Assembly: GCF_001659785.1 (NCBI RefSeq)
Contig: NZ_CP015961.1
Span: forward strand, 3,100,001 to 3,164,000
Length of the DNA: 64,000 nucleotides
Reading direction: 5' to 3'
Origin: Dietzia timorensis
Lineage (GTDB): Bacteria; Actinomycetota; Actinomycetes; Mycobacteriales; Mycobacteriaceae
Shown here: positions 1 through 9,352 of the stretch, one piece after another
Layout: every line of letters starts with the position of its first letter
Position numbering within the stretch: the first letter of the stretch is position 1
The notes under the pieces: generated by a model
The model's input: the letters and a program-made list of their open reading frames with translations, nothing else
Told to the model about the DNA's origin: nothing
Database searches by the model: none
Made by a program: the position numbers and the translations under genes

Positions 1-767
1 ACGCGACGACCTCGCTGTGCTTCCTTATCGTCAGAGCGAAGCGCATCGGGGTCGACGTTGTGGATGATGTGGTGCAACCGCTTGGTCATTCCCGCGGACC
101 AGCGCGCACAACGCCCTTGCTTCACGGCGATATCCAAGATCCTGGCCTCGATCTCCGCACGAAGCATGGGATCGGTGACGTGCTGGAGCTCCTTACCGAT
201 TCGCGTGGCGATTTCGGCAGTGATCTCGCCCCGCATCATCGCGTTCCACACATGGGTGCAGCGGTGCACGAGAATCGCGTTGAGAAGCAGCTTGTTCGCC
301 CGATACTTCGTGACATTGTGCTCGACGGCGATCTGGTCGGACGCCACGGTTTCGGGGTCGATTTTCGAGTACTCCTCGTTGCTCTGTGGCGGATCATCCC
401 GCATCGCGTCCTCGAACCGTGCCTCCGCCTCTCGAAGGATATTCATCGCCTGTTGCATTGACGCTCCTACGGCGGAGCTCGCTACGACATTGAATACGTT
501 GGCCCTTTCTTTGCCGTCCTCGAGATGCGCTGAAAGCGTGAGAACGCACCTCACCGTGTGTTGAATCGCCTCGGCAACCTCGGAGTTTTTCAATCCCTCA
601 TTTTCGATTTTAAATCGAACAGAATCTATTGCATCAACAATATGTTCGATTGCTTCTCGTCCATCGGAAGCGTCGTCTCGATGACTACGGCGTTCGACCG
701 GTCCAACATTTTTGAACTGGTCAGATTGTTTATTTGCGGGAGAAGCTGGCTTTGCATGCACACCCAT
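1..767 (-). CDS. DUF222 (13E12-repeat) protein, probably with an HNH nuclease domain; C-terminus beyond the window
   Basis: Partial gene cut by the left edge; only about 255 N-terminal residues are present. Reading starts at the ATG at 767, after AAGGAA, and stays open to base 1. The protein begins MGVHAKPASPANK with a charged N-terminus. It then has the helical pattern of a DUF222 domain, with stretches such as YRANKLLLNAILVHRC, EITAEIATRIGKEL and AGMTKRLHHII. In this actinobacterial family DUF222 is followed by a C-terminal HNH endonuclease motif, which would lie outside the window, so the nuclease activity is inferred. Such proteins are multicopy in Corynebacteriales and of unclear role. 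The first 60 codons are more AT-rich than the genes to the right. Confidence 0.72.
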   Translation of the reverse strand, partial: MGVHAKPASPANKQSDQFKNVGPVERRSHRDDASDGREAIEHIVDAIDSVRFKIENEGLKNSEVAEAIQHTVRCVLTLSAHLEDGKERANVFNVVASSAVGASMQQAMNILREAEARFEDAMRDDPPQSNEEYSKIDPETVASDQIAVEHNVTKYRANKLLLNAILVHRCTHVWNAMMRGEITAEIATRIGKELQHVTDPMLRAEIEARILDIAVKQGRCARWSAGMTKRLHHIIHNVDPDALRSDDKEAQRGRR

Positions 768-936
768 GTCGATTCCTTGTTTAACCAAACCGGCTAACCT
801 TCTGGTATAACACTAGCGCGACTGTTCGATCAGTGGGGTACGCTACTTGATAAAGTTTTGGGCACAATGAGCAGCAGAAAGAGCACAAAGGTGCTGCATA
901 GAAATGCGTATTGAGTCAGGAAGTGCGCGAGGCGAT

Positions 937-1701
937 CTAGTGTCGCGCGTTCAGCGCGCGGACGAGCCCCGACTGGGTAAGCAGTTGGCCGCTGCCGTAG
1001 AAATCCATCACCGCCACGCTGAGGACGCGGCGTATAACCGAGCCGTCGCGGGTGGCGAGCCGCACCGCGATCAGTGCATCGGAAACCGCCCACACCACAG
1101 AACCAACGGCAATCGTGCGCGCAGAATCCGTGTCCCAGTCATCGCGCCCAACCGTGGAAATCCCGCGGCTCACGTACTCGAGCAAAAGTGCGGCATAAGC
1201 GCCCTGCACGAACTGGTGAATCGTGGCTTTCTTAGCCATTGCGCTCAGCCCGAGACCAACGCCCGCCCCGAGAGCCACGTTGATGGCGGTAGCGCGCGGA
1301 TTCCAGCGCACGCCTCGGCTCCCGTAGAGGGCGATTCCGGCGGCATGTCCGGCGGCGAAGGCGATGGCGCCGGGAGTCAACGACTCGAACCGACCCTTGT
1401 CTGTTTCTCGCAGCAAGACGATGTCGCCGGCAGCATGGAAGGCGCCCATCGCAGCGAAAAGCCCGGTTTCGAGGGGCGCCCAGTCGCGCGAGCGGAAGAG
1501 GCTGTGCGCCGTCAGACTTGGGAGTATGAGCGGTTTTGCCACGAGATTGAGGCCGCGAATCCCGGTCGCGGCCGACAACTCGCTTGCCGCGACGCTGCCG
1601 AGGAATACGTTTGAAGCCCAGGCACGGCCCGAATCTATCGCCTCGAAAGCCACACGGGAGATACTTTCCGCGTAGCCGAGGAGAGCGTCGAACCTGGTCA
1701 T
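937..1701 (-). CDS. YhhN/TMEM86 family lysoplasmalogenase-like membrane protein
   Basis: A 254-residue, very hydrophobic protein with about seven to eight predicted membrane helices. The KPLILPSL segment near residue 56, the following AAMGAFHAAGDIVLL, and the GAIAFAAGHAAGIAL helix match the YhhN/TMEM86 family. Those members hydrolyse the vinyl-ether bond of lysoplasmalogens or act on related lipids; the substrate in actinobacteria is not known. Its start overlaps the stop of pyrE by ATGA, so the two are almost certainly translationally coupled at the 3' end of the sulfurtransferase-pyrE transcription unit. Confidence 0.75.
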   Translation of the reverse strand: MTRFDALLGYAESISRVAFEAIDSGRAWASNVFLGSVAASELSAATGIRGLNLVAKPLILPSLTAHSLFRSRDWAPLETGLFAAMGAFHAAGDIVLLRETDKGRFESLTPGAIAFAAGHAAGIALYGSRGVRWNPRATAINVALGAGVGLGLSAMAKKATIHQFVQGAYAALLLEYVSRGISTVGRDDWDTDSARTIAVGSVVWAVSDALIAVRLATRDGSVIRRVLSVAVMDFYGSGQLLTQSGLVRALNARH

Positions 1702-2252
1702 TCGAGGCCCAGGTCCGCGAGGCCGAGGACCGAACGATACTCCAGGCCGGCCTTGGCTATCACCTGATCGGCGCCGGTCGCCCTGTCGACAACCGTGGCA
1801 ACGCCGACGACTTCCGCGCCGGCATCGCGCAACGCCTCGACCGCCGTCAGAGGTGAATTGCCCGTGGTGGTCGTGTCCTCGACGACGAGCACCCGCTTAC
1901 CGACGATGTCCGGGCCTTCGACGCGGCGCTGCATCCCGTGTTTTTTCGCCTCCTTGCGGACGACGAAGGAATCGATCGGTCGGCCTGCGGCGTGCATGAC
2001 GGCGGTCGCGACCGGGTCGGCGCCGAGGGTGAGCCCGCCGACCGCGTCAAAAGTCCAGTCGGAGGTGAGCTCGCGCAGCAGTGTGCCGATGAGCGGCGAG
2101 GCCTCGTGGTGCAGCGTCGCGCGCCGCAGGTCCACGTAGTAATCGGCCTCGCGCCCCGACGAAAGCGTGACCTTACCGTGGACGACGGCCAGTTCCTTGA
2201 CCAGCTCGGCGAGGCGCTGGCGGTTCTGGGGATCGAGCGTCGGTGTGTTCAC
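1698..2252 (-). CDS. pyrE: Orotate phosphoribosyltransferase
   Basis: A 184-residue enzyme of de novo pyrimidine synthesis that joins orotate to PRPP to give orotidine 5'-monophosphate in the cytoplasm. The PRPP-binding motif VLVVEDTTTTGNS is at residues 121-133, and the flexible catalytic loop RKEAKKHG at 99-106. GGLTLGADP near 82 forms part of the phosphate-binding region. Length matches mycobacterial PyrE (about 180). It lies 44 bases downstream of a long membrane-anchored protein gene and overlaps the YhhN gene by four bases. This order resembles the pyrE-sseA-clpB region of Corynebacterium glutamicum. Confidence 0.95.
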   Translation of the reverse strand: MNTPTLDPQNRQRLAELVKELAVVHGKVTLSSGREADYYVDLRRATLHHEASPLIGTLLRELTSDWTFDAVGGLTLGADPVATAVMHAAGRPIDSFVVRKEAKKHGMQRRVEGPDIVGKRVLVVEDTTTTGNSPLTAVEALRDAGAEVVGVATVVDRATGADQVIAKAGLEYRSVLGLADLGLE

Positions 2253-2296
2253 GTGGTTTCCCTTCGTCTAAAGCGTCGCTTCAAGCCTAGCGAGCG

Positions 2297-4651
2297 CTAG
2301 GACTCGTCGCCGCTCCGGTCGCTGCGGTGCGAACCGCCGCCGAATTTGGGGGCGCGGAACCTGGTGGTTTCGACGAAATCCGGGTCGAGCGCACTGCCGC
2401 CGACGCGCGGGAATTCGGGTGCGGAAGAGACGTCGGAGTCGGCCTCGTCGCCGGTCTCGTCGCGGGCCTCGTCCTCGTCGTCGGCACGGCGGTGACGTCC
2501 CCCGCCCGAACCTGCCGCACGCGGGGTGGGGGCGAACGTGGCCGAAGTGCCGGCATCAGCGGTGGGCGCCGCAGATTCACCCGACTTCTGCGAACCGCTC
2601 TCCCGCGTATCCGTCTCCGACTCCCGTTCTGCTGCACCGCCTGTGAGTTCGAACGCCGTGCCCTCGGGTTCCGGAGCCGCTGGCGCCTCGGTGCGCGCGG
2701 TTTCGAAGCGGCGCACCTCCTCGGAGATCGACTCGCGCGACTCTTCTGGTTCCTCCCCGGTGCTGCCGAGCGGCTTGAACTCGTCGTCCGCCCCTCCGTG
2801 CGAACCGATCGACGGCTCCGCGAGCGCGGGCATACCGTCGCCGTCGCCGAACCGAGCCGCGGTCGCGCGGCTCGGTCGCGGCACCGGATCGCGCTGCGGG
2901 AGGAAGTCCGCAGCCACGTCCCCGCGGTCCGCCGGCACGGAGTCCGAGCGCATCGCCGCTTCGAACGGATCCGGCTCTATTTCTGTAGCGGCGTCATTTT
3001 CGATTTCGCTTTCGTCCTGGTCGGCGGCCTGCGCATCGCTATCGCTCATGACGTCGGACGGTGCATCCTTCTCGGCCCCGCCTTCGCCGCCGTCCTCGGC
3101 GCTGGAGTAGGAGCCGGCCACACTCGCCAGTCCCGCGGTTCCCGCAAGGCCCGCCGCGCCCGCGGCGAGACCGGCGGTCGTTCCCCCGGCGCCGTCATCG
3201 GAGGTGTTCTCGTCGGAGCTGTTGTTGCCGGAGCGGCCCTGCTCCGGCTCGTTCTCACCCGCCGATTTCACCAGCCGGAGATGCCCGGCGCGGCCCGGCT
3301 TGCGGGGCTCGAACGGGACGGCGTTGGGATCCACCGGCGCCGGCTCGAGATCGTCGCCGAGGTCCTCGATGTCGGCGTCGAACTCCTCGGCGTCGACCAC
3401 GCGCGGCGGTGCGATGTCGGCATCGCCCGCCTCGGATCGACCCGCGGCCGCGCTGCCCGGGTCGGTCGACGAGAGGTCGAGCGGCGCCCCTCCCGACGCG
3501 GGCAGCGCCGCCGAGGCGGAAACGAGCGCGTGGAGCGTGACGATGCTGCCGTCGTAGTGCGAGATCGCGTCCTCGGGCAGGCTCGTGTGCCCCCACTTTT
3601 CGGTGACATCGCAGTATTGGAACTCACCGGGAGCGCCGCGCAGCGCCGTCACCACGCGGGGGTCGGAGAGCAGGGCGTCTGCAGCCGGGTCGTCGGAGCG
3701 GAGGTTCATCTGCTCGACGGTCGCGTCCGCGTCGCCCTCGTCCGCGGCGGAGGCGCGCTCCATGATGAATGGTGTGGTCGCCGGGCCCGGCCGCGACAGC
3801 GAGACGAATGTTCGCGGGCCGGCGAAGGTGATCACCGAGTCGCAGCCGCGGAACGTGCCGGTGTACACGCGCTGCGCGGCGGCGAGGCCGTCGACCGGCT
3901 CGCCCGCGAGCGGGCTGACTTCGCGCGGGACCTCGGTGAAGGAACGCGCGTCGAGCCACTGCTGCTGGATCGCCGCGAGCGAGCCCTCCTCCGGCTGAGC
4001 GGAGGTGGCCGCGTTCGCGTCGGTCGTGTTCTCACCCATGACGGCGGAGTTTCCGTGCCCCCGTGACTGCGCGGAGTCGCCGTCCCCGCGGGAGATCGCG
4101 GCGGCGCCGAGTCCGACTGCGCCCGCTCCCGCTGCGGCCGCGCCCGCCGCGGCACTCGCGCCACGGGACTTGGCGCCCTGGCCGATCCCGGACAGGAGGC
4201 GGCCGAGTCGGCCACGCTTGGGCTTCTCTGTGGAAGCGGGCGAGCCGGCGTCGAATCCGGCGTCAGAATCGAAGTCGGAGTCGGCCGGCCTGGCAAGCGG
4301 CTCCGACTGTTCTGTGAAGTTCGGCTGCGCAGTGAAGTTCGGCTGCTCGGCGTGGTCGTCCGCGGCCGGACGCGGCTCGGTGGGGCGAATCGGGGGGCGC
4401 GGGGTGTCCGTCGCCGACGTCGCGGCGGGTGCCGAATGCTCCTGCGGCGCCGAAGGCGCCTGCGCCTGCAGGGGCTGGGACTGCTGAGCCTGCTGCGGCG
4501 CGAGCGGGGCGGGCCGAGCGGGTTCGCGACGTCCGCCGTCATCCAGCGGCTTTCGCGCGGCACGGCGCTGTTTCTGCTGCTTATCGAGCCACAGCAGGTA
4601 GAGCGCCGCGGCGAGGAGGACGAGGGCCAAAACGAAACAGAGGACTACCAT
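2297..4651 (-). CDS. Membrane-anchored low-complexity protein between pyrE and the sulfurtransferase gene
   Basis: Start placed at the ATG at 4651 (MVVLCFVLALVLLAAALYLL) because it opens with a single membrane helix at residues 1-21; the 73 upstream in-frame codons encode only Arg/Pro-rich shadow sequence. The 784-residue product has a basic stop-transfer (DKQQKQRR), a long Pro/Ala/Gln- and acid-rich disordered region, and a compact domain at about 220-375 with Cys in FRGCDSVI and QYCDVTEKWG. A long Glu/Asp/Ser/Ala tail follows, ending in a basic HRSDRSGDES. I do not recognise a catalytic family; uncharacterised proteins occupy this slot in corynebacteria. A cell-envelope or division role is only a guess. 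The gene contains three copies of the dispersed STCCGNCGTCAT word. Confidence 0.75.
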   Translation of the reverse strand: MVVLCFVLALVLLAAALYLLWLDKQQKQRRAARKPLDDGGRREPARPAPLAPQQAQQSQPLQAQAPSAPQEHSAPAATSATDTPRPPIRPTEPRPAADDHAEQPNFTAQPNFTEQSEPLARPADSDFDSDAGFDAGSPASTEKPKRGRLGRLLSGIGQGAKSRGASAAAGAAAAGAGAVGLGAAAISRGDGDSAQSRGHGNSAVMGENTTDANAATSAQPEEGSLAAIQQQWLDARSFTEVPREVSPLAGEPVDGLAAAQRVYTGTFRGCDSVITFAGPRTFVSLSRPGPATTPFIMERASAADEGDADATVEQMNLRSDDPAADALLSDPRVVTALRGAPGEFQYCDVTEKWGHTSLPEDAISHYDGSIVTLHALVSASAALPASGGAPLDLSSTDPGSAAAGRSEAGDADIAPPRVVDAEEFDADIEDLGDDLEPAPVDPNAVPFEPRKPGRAGHLRLVKSAGENEPEQGRSGNNSSDENTSDDGAGGTTAGLAAGAAGLAGTAGLASVAGSYSSAEDGGEGGAEKDAPSDVMSDSDAQAADQDESEIENDAATEIEPDPFEAAMRSDSVPADRGDVAADFLPQRDPVPRPSRATAARFGDGDGMPALAEPSIGSHGGADDEFKPLGSTGEEPEESRESISEEVRRFETARTEAPAAPEPEGTAFELTGGAAERESETDTRESGSQKSGESAAPTADAGTSATFAPTPRAAGSGGGRHRRADDEDEARDETGDEADSDVSSAPEFPRVGGSALDPDFVETTRFRAPKFGGGSHRSDRSGDES

Positions 4652-4700
4652 TCTTTCAAGGTTATCCAGGCTGCGGCGCGGGCGACGCTGACGCGCGGGG

Positions 4701-5549
4701 TCAGACCCCAGTTTCTGCAGGACGCGCGCGATCCGAGCCCCACTCCGACCACGAGCCCGGGTACAGCGTCGCGCCGGGCAGCCCCGCAAGTTCCATCGCG
4801 AAGATGACCTGCGTCGCGTTGACACCCGAACCGCAGTAGGTGGCAACCTCCTTCGCGTCCTCGGGGCCATTGATCCCGCGCGCGGCGAGCTTGGCGCGGA
4901 TCTCCTCGGGCGGCAGGAATGTCATGTCCTCGTGGACGAGATCGAGCGCCGGCATGTTCTTCGCGCCCGGGATGTGCCCGATCCGCCGGTCGACCTGCGC
5001 TCCGGTCTTTCCCGTGTAGCGCCCGGGCAGCCGCGCATCGAGCAGCGTGCCGTGCTCGGTCCAGCGCTCGACATCCGCGATCTGCGCTACGGGCATCGCC
5101 GGCCCGACAAACTGAAACGTCCCCGGCCACACCGGGTTTCCCGGGCCGACGGCGACGGGATAGCGATTCCGCGTCCACGACTGCCAGCCGCCGTCGAGGA
5201 TCTTCACGGTGCGCAGCCCCGCCCAGCGCAGCATCCACCAGGCGCGCGCGGCAACGGTCCCACCCATATCGTCGTAGACCACGACCCGCGAATCGTTGTC
5301 CAACCCCCACCGCCGCAGCGTCGTCGCCCACGTCTCGGGATGTGGCAATGGGTGTCGCGCGCCTCCGATCACCGGCCGGTCCGCGAGGTCGTGGTCGAGG
5401 TCGACGAAAATCGCCGAGGGAATGTGGCCGTCGTCGTAGTTCGCGCGCCCGTCGACCTGCCCGAGCTTCCATCGCACGTCGAGCACAACCGGCGCGGGGT
5501 GCGCGCCGGTGCGAATGATCGAGTGGAGTTCCTCGCTGGAAATGAGCAT
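4701..5549 (-). CDS. sseA: Sulfurtransferase with two rhodanese domains (thiosulfate/3-mercaptopyruvate type)
   Basis: A 282-residue tandem-rhodanese protein; start at ATG 5549 (MLISSEELHS) behind a GAGGT ribosome-binding site. The N-terminal rhodanese domain (about 8-130) is non-catalytic and ends in the structural DDMGGTVAARAWW. The C-terminal domain (about 160-275) carries the active-site cysteine at about 239 in the loop CGSGVNA. A CGSGV loop is typical of 3-mercaptopyruvate sulfurtransferases, whereas thiosulfate enzymes have CRKGV, so mercaptopyruvate is the likelier donor. The gene lies downstream of clpB beyond a terminator hairpin and probably heads the unit that continues into the membrane protein, pyrE and yhhN. 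Confidence 0.9.
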   Translation of the reverse strand: MLISSEELHSIIRTGAHPAPVVLDVRWKLGQVDGRANYDDGHIPSAIFVDLDHDLADRPVIGGARHPLPHPETWATTLRRWGLDNDSRVVVYDDMGGTVAARAWWMLRWAGLRTVKILDGGWQSWTRNRYPVAVGPGNPVWPGTFQFVGPAMPVAQIADVERWTEHGTLLDARLPGRYTGKTGAQVDRRIGHIPGAKNMPALDLVHEDMTFLPPEEIRAKLAARGINGPEDAKEVATYCGSGVNATQVIFAMELAGLPGATLYPGSWSEWGSDRARPAETGV

Positions 5550-5647
5550 GTACGGACCTCTTCCGGCAGTAGTGTCGGCACCTGCTTTCCAGCGTATGCG
5601 GATTCCGGCGAGCGCGCCCGCGCCCGACCGCCCACCGATACCCATTT

Positions 5648-5659
5648 ATGACGTCGGAG
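5648..5659 (-). repeat. Copy of the dispersed 12-base word, abutting the clpB terminator
   Basis: Exact match to STCCGNCGTCAT read on the minus strand. It shares its last four bases with the arm of the hairpin at 5656-5687. Reading onward on the minus strand it is followed by AAATGG, exactly as in the copy at 56750. Confidence 0.7.
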
Positions 5660-5687
5660 GCCGGGACCTTCCTCGGCCCCGGCCTCC
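5656..5687 (-). terminator. Hairpin after clpB
   Basis: Perfect 10-bp inverted repeat (5656-5665 with 5678-5687, sequence GGAGGCCGGG) with a 12-base loop, between the clpB stop and the sulfurtransferase start. There is no strong T-run on the minus-strand side, so termination may be partial. Confidence 0.6.
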
Positions 5688-5702
5688 TATTGCGACTCTT
5701 CT

Positions 5703-8261
5703 TTAGTAGAGAACCAGTCCGTCCTCGTCGCCGGAGTGGCCGACGTGCACGGTGTCGCCGTCGTGGATCTCGCCGGCGAGCAGCTTGCGGGCGAGCTGGT
5801 CGCCGATCGCCTGCTGCACGAGCCGGCGCAGCGGCCGAGCGCCGTAGGCCGGGTCGTAGCCGCGCTCGGCGAGCCAGACCCGAGCGGCATCGTCGACGTC
5901 GAGTTCGAGCCGCCGGGCAGAGAGGCGCCGGGCGAGCTCGTCGATCTGGATGTCGACGATCGAGGTGAGCTGCTCCTGCGAGAGGGCGTCGAACACCACG
6001 ACGTCATCGAGCCGGTTGATGAACTCGGGCTTGAACGCGGTCTTCACGGCAGTCATCATCTGCTCCCGGGTCCCGCCGGCGCCGAGGTTCGACGTCATGA
6101 TGAGGATGGTGTTGCGGAAGTCGACCGTGCGACCCTGACCATCGGTGAGCCGCCCCTCGTCGAGCACCTGCAGCAGCACGTCGAACACGTCCGGATGCGC
6201 CTTCTCAACCTCGTCGAGCAGCACGATCGTGTACGGGCGCCGACGCACGGCCTCGGTGAGCTGACCGCCGGCCTCGTAGCCGACGTATCCCGGAGGCGCA
6301 CCGACGAGCCTCGCGACCGAGTGCTTCTCGCCGTACTCGGACATGTCGATGCGGACCATCGCGCGGTCATCGTCGAACAGGAATCCGGCGAGCGCCTTCG
6401 CGAGTTCCGTCTTACCGACACCCGTCGGGCCGAGGAACAGGAACGAACCGGTCGGCCGGTTGGGATCGGCAACACCCGCGCGGGCGCGGCGAACCGCATC
6501 GGACACCGCCTGCACGGCGTCGAGTTGGCCGACGACGCGCGTGCCGAGCTCGTCCTCCATGCGCAGGAGCTTCTCCGATTCGCCCTCGAGCATCTTGCCC
6601 ACGGGCACGCCCGTCCACGAGGACACGACCTCGGCGACGTCCTCGGGCCCGACCTCTTCCTTGAGCATCGAGGACTCCGTATCCGCGCCGGATTCCTCGG
6701 TGACCTGCTCGAGCTTGCGCTCGAGCTCCGGGATCTGGCCGTAGCGCAGCTCGGCGACGCGGCCGTAATCGCCCTCACGCTCGGCGCGCTCGGACTCGGT
6801 GCGCAGCTGGTCGAGTTCCTCCTTGACCTTCTGTACGTCCGAGATCGCGTTCTTCTCGTTCTGCCAGCGCGCGGTGAGCGCTTGCAGGCGTTCCTTCGCG
6901 TCGGCGAGCTCGCCCTGCAGATGCTCGAGGCGGTCCTTGGAGGCAGCGTCCTTCTCCTTTTGTAGAGCCATCTCCTCGATTTCCATGCGCCGCACAACAC
7001 GCTCGGCGCTGTCGATCTCCTCGGGCCGCGAGTCGATCTCCATCTTCAGGTGAGAGGCGGCCTCGTCCATGAGGTCGATCGCCTTGTCCGGGAGGAAGCG
7101 GGAGGTGATGTAGCGGTCCGACAGCGTCGCCGCGGCGACGATCGCGGAGTCGGTGATCCGCACGCCGTGGTGCACCTCGTAGCGCTCCTTGAGCCCGCGC
7201 AGGATGCCGACGGTGTCCTCGACGGACGGTTCCCCGACCTTGACCTGCTGGAAGCGGCGCTCCAGCGCGGCGTCGGTCTCGATGTGTTTGCGGTACTCGT
7301 CGAGTGTCGTCGCGCCGACGAGCCGCAGCTCCCCGCGCGCGAGCATCGGCTTGATCATGTTGCCGGCGTCCATCGCCGAATCGCCCGTGGCTCCCGCGCC
7401 GACGATCGTGTGGATCTCGTCGATGAAGGTGATGACCTCGCCGTCGGCGGACTTGATCTCGTCGAGCACGGCCTTGAGCCGCTCCTCGAACTCGCCGCGG
7501 TATTTCGCGCCCGCGACCATCGCGCCGAGGTCGAGCGAGATGAGCTTCTTGCCCTGCAGCGACTGCGGCACGTCGCCGGCGACGATGCGTCGCGCGAGCC
7601 CCTCGACGATGGCGGTCTTGCCGACGCCGGGCTCGCCGATGAGCACCGGGTTGTTCTTCGTGCGGCGGCTGAGCACCTGCACGACGCGCCGAATCTCCTG
7701 GTCCCGGCCGATCACCGGGTCGATCTTGCCGTCGCGAGCTTCCGCCGTGAGGTCGGTCGAGTACTTCTCGAGTGCCTGGTATTGGTCCTCGGGGTTGTCG
7801 GTGGTCACGCGCGTGGAGCCGCGCACCGCGGTAAAGCCCTCGCGCAGCGCCTCAGCGGTCGCGCCTACCTCGGAGAGGATCTTCGAAGCGTCGCCGCCGG
7901 CAGGACCCGCGGCGATCCCAACGAGGAGATGTTCGGTGGACGTATATGCGTCGCCCATCTCGGCGGCGAGGTCCTGTGCATATTTAAGTGCCGCGAGCGC
8001 CTCGCGGTTGAAGTTCGGCGTCGCCAGACCCGACCCCTGCGCGGAGGGATAGCCGGAGACCAGCTCGTTAATGCGGGTACGCACGACATCTACCGGTGCG
8101 CCCACCGCTTCGAGGAGCGGCACCGTGATGCCGCCCTCCTGCTCGAGAAGTGCCTGGACTAAATGCCCCGGACGCACATCCGGGTTACCGGCCGCGGAGG
8201 CCTGTTGCACAGCCGACGAGACCGCCGCCTGCGTCTTGGTCGTGGGGTTGAATTCGCTCAT
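5703..8261 (-). CDS. clpB: ATP-dependent disaggregase ClpB
   Basis: An 852-residue HSP100 chaperone, the usual ClpB length. It has an N-terminal Clp repeat domain (about 1-145) and a first AAA+ module with Walker A GEPGVGKT near 200 and Walker B FIDEIH. The coiled-coil M domain spans about 395-535 and separates ClpB from ClpA/ClpC. The second AAA+ module has Walker A GPTGVGKT near 600, then the C-terminal D2 domain. With DnaK-DnaJ-GrpE it dissolves and refolds aggregated proteins after heat stress. The upstream region carries a SigH-like promoter and a HAIR-like HspR site, the same arrangement as in front of dnaK. A hairpin follows the stop. Confidence 0.97.
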   Translation of the reverse strand: MSEFNPTTKTQAAVSSAVQQASAAGNPDVRPGHLVQALLEQEGGITVPLLEAVGAPVDVVRTRINELVSGYPSAQGSGLATPNFNREALAALKYAQDLAAEMGDAYTSTEHLLVGIAAGPAGGDASKILSEVGATAEALREGFTAVRGSTRVTTDNPEDQYQALEKYSTDLTAEARDGKIDPVIGRDQEIRRVVQVLSRRTKNNPVLIGEPGVGKTAIVEGLARRIVAGDVPQSLQGKKLISLDLGAMVAGAKYRGEFEERLKAVLDEIKSADGEVITFIDEIHTIVGAGATGDSAMDAGNMIKPMLARGELRLVGATTLDEYRKHIETDAALERRFQQVKVGEPSVEDTVGILRGLKERYEVHHGVRITDSAIVAAATLSDRYITSRFLPDKAIDLMDEAASHLKMEIDSRPEEIDSAERVVRRMEIEEMALQKEKDAASKDRLEHLQGELADAKERLQALTARWQNEKNAISDVQKVKEELDQLRTESERAEREGDYGRVAELRYGQIPELERKLEQVTEESGADTESSMLKEEVGPEDVAEVVSSWTGVPVGKMLEGESEKLLRMEDELGTRVVGQLDAVQAVSDAVRRARAGVADPNRPTGSFLFLGPTGVGKTELAKALAGFLFDDDRAMVRIDMSEYGEKHSVARLVGAPPGYVGYEAGGQLTEAVRRRPYTIVLLDEVEKAHPDVFDVLLQVLDEGRLTDGQGRTVDFRNTILIMTSNLGAGGTREQMMTAVKTAFKPEFINRLDDVVVFDALSQEQLTSIVDIQIDELARRLSARRLELDVDDAARVWLAERGYDPAYGARPLRRLVQQAIGDQLARKLLAGEIHDGDTVHVGHSGDEDGLVLY

Positions 8262-8295
8262 GTACCTGCCCTTTCGTGTCGCAATGCTGAGTTTA

Positions 8296-8316
8296 CTTAA
8301 GTTTCATGGGCGCAAG
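8296..8316 (-). promoter_or_regulatory. HAIR-like HspR operator upstream of clpB
   Basis: CTTAAGT-N7-GCGCAAG matches the HspR inverted repeat CTTGAGT-N7-ACTCAAG at 11 of 14 defined positions with the correct 7-base spacer. It lies between the candidate SigH -10 element and the clpB start, a position suited to repression. The match is imperfect. Confidence 0.5.
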
Positions 8317-8338
8317 TTTTGTTCGCGCCACTCAGTGC

Positions 8339-8364
8339 AACGCAGCAAACCTTGCGTCTATTCC
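8339..8364 (-). promoter_or_regulatory. SigH-like promoter of clpB
   Basis: Read on the minus strand: GGAATA, a 17-base spacer, then CGTT. This fits the corynebacterial/mycobacterial SigH (stress ECF sigma) consensus GGAAT-N16-20-GTT. It is about 80 bases before the clpB start. SigH control of clpB is established in C. glutamicum; here it is a sequence match only. Confidence 0.6.
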
Positions 8365-8430
8365 GCTCAAGTTTGGAACCTTCGAATCCCGGCCCGATTC
8401 TTCCGCCCTGGACACAGCGCCTTTTCACCC

Positions 8431-8442
8431 ATGACGTCGGAC
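8431..8442 (-). repeat. Copy of the dispersed 12-base word between clpB and the HAD gene
   Basis: Exact STCCGNCGTCAT match on the minus strand, intergenic. It is preceded on the plus strand by CACCC, as are the copies at 4038 and (reversed) 12656. Confidence 0.7.
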
Positions 8443-8464
8443 ATGGCCCAACCGCCCTGCCCGC

Positions 8465-9133
8465 ATGCTCGCGCGGACCTACACTGCACCCGCGCCTCTC
8501 GCCATTTTCGATCTCGACGGAACCCTCGTCGATCAAGCAGCCGCAGCGAAAACCTGTGCGGAGCGTTTTGCCGCGGAGTGTCAGCTCAGCGCGAGCGATG
8601 CAGACGTTATTACCGACGCGCTCACTTCGCGGCGTCCGAAAGGCGAAGTCTTCGCTGAACTCGTCACCCGCTTGGAACTCAGCGATGACCCTTCGGATTT
8701 GTGGGCAACCTATCGCGAACAGATGCCGACGCTTGTTCACTGCGACGAATCAACTAAAGACGCGTTGGAGAGAATGCGAACCAGCGGCTGGACCATCGGG
8801 ATCGCCACGAACGGGGAAGCCGATAACCAGGTCGCGAAGATTCGGAACACCGGGCTTTCCCAACTCGTCGACGGCTGGGTGGTGTCGTCGGAAATCGGCA
8901 TTCGCAAGCCCGGGCTCGGCATCTTTCAAGCGTTGGCTGCGCAGGTTCAGCATCCACTCAACGGGTGGATGATCGGAGACAGCCTCGAACACGACGTCCG
9001 AGGTGGGACGAACGCGGGTCTCAAGACCGCATGGATTACTAACGGGACCGAATCGCGAAAGTCGCACGACCCCACGCCGACGCTCATTGCACCGAACGTC
9101 GCGGTTGCCGTCGACCGAATTCTCGTGCAGTAG
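8465..9133 (+). CDS. HAD-superfamily hydrolase (phosphoglycolate phosphatase-like)
   Basis: A 222-residue cytoplasmic hydrolase of the haloacid dehalogenase superfamily. Motif I FDLDGTL near residue 16 supplies the nucleophile and general acid aspartates. Motif II is IATNG (about 117), motif III has Lys in RKPG (about 141), and motif IV is MIGDSLEHDVRGG (about 163). A helical cap between motifs I and II marks subclass I. The substrate cannot be told; phosphoglycolate and nucleotides are usual for this size. It is divergent from clpB. No strong ribosome-binding site precedes the ATG, so translation may be leaderless or weak. Confidence 0.85.
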   Translation: MLARTYTAPAPLAIFDLDGTLVDQAAAAKTCAERFAAECQLSASDADVITDALTSRRPKGEVFAELVTRLELSDDPSDLWATYREQMPTLVHCDESTKDALERMRTSGWTIGIATNGEADNQVAKIRNTGLSQLVDGWVVSSEIGIRKPGLGIFQALAAQVQHPLNGWMIGDSLEHDVRGGTNAGLKTAWITNGTESRKSHDPTPTLIAPNVAVAVDRILVQ

Positions 9134-9145
9134 CTCGCTACTTCT

Positions 9146-9192
9146 CTTTCGCCGTTTACTCCTCGTCAAAAGTAGAGGTCAAAACGGCGATT
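9146..9192. repeat. 47-bp palindromic repeat, copy A
   Basis: Matches copy B at 12694-12740 at 39 of 47 positions without gaps. Both begin CTTTCGCCGTTT, share CAAAAGTAGAGG in the middle and end CGGCGATT, so the outer ends can pair. This copy starts 12 bases after the HAD stop codon and could act as its terminator. Confidence 0.5.
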
Positions 9193-9352
9193 CTTCGATT
9201 CCACCTGCCATGTCCCGCTTGTTGCCCCTCAGCTGGCAGACCTGCCTATCAGCCGTTACGGATTCAGGACGAAAGTAGTCCTCAACCACTTTTACGTTCG
9301 AGAGGAAGTTAGATCGCACAGTCCCCCCGACCTATCTACCCCAGGAGAGAAA

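Noticed and set aside
58-797. Plus-strand open frames of 168, 133 and 79 codons at the left edge
   Set aside because: They lie antisense to the DUF222 reading, which has natural composition, a ribosome-binding site and recognisable motifs. The plus-strand products are Ser/Arg-rich shadows.
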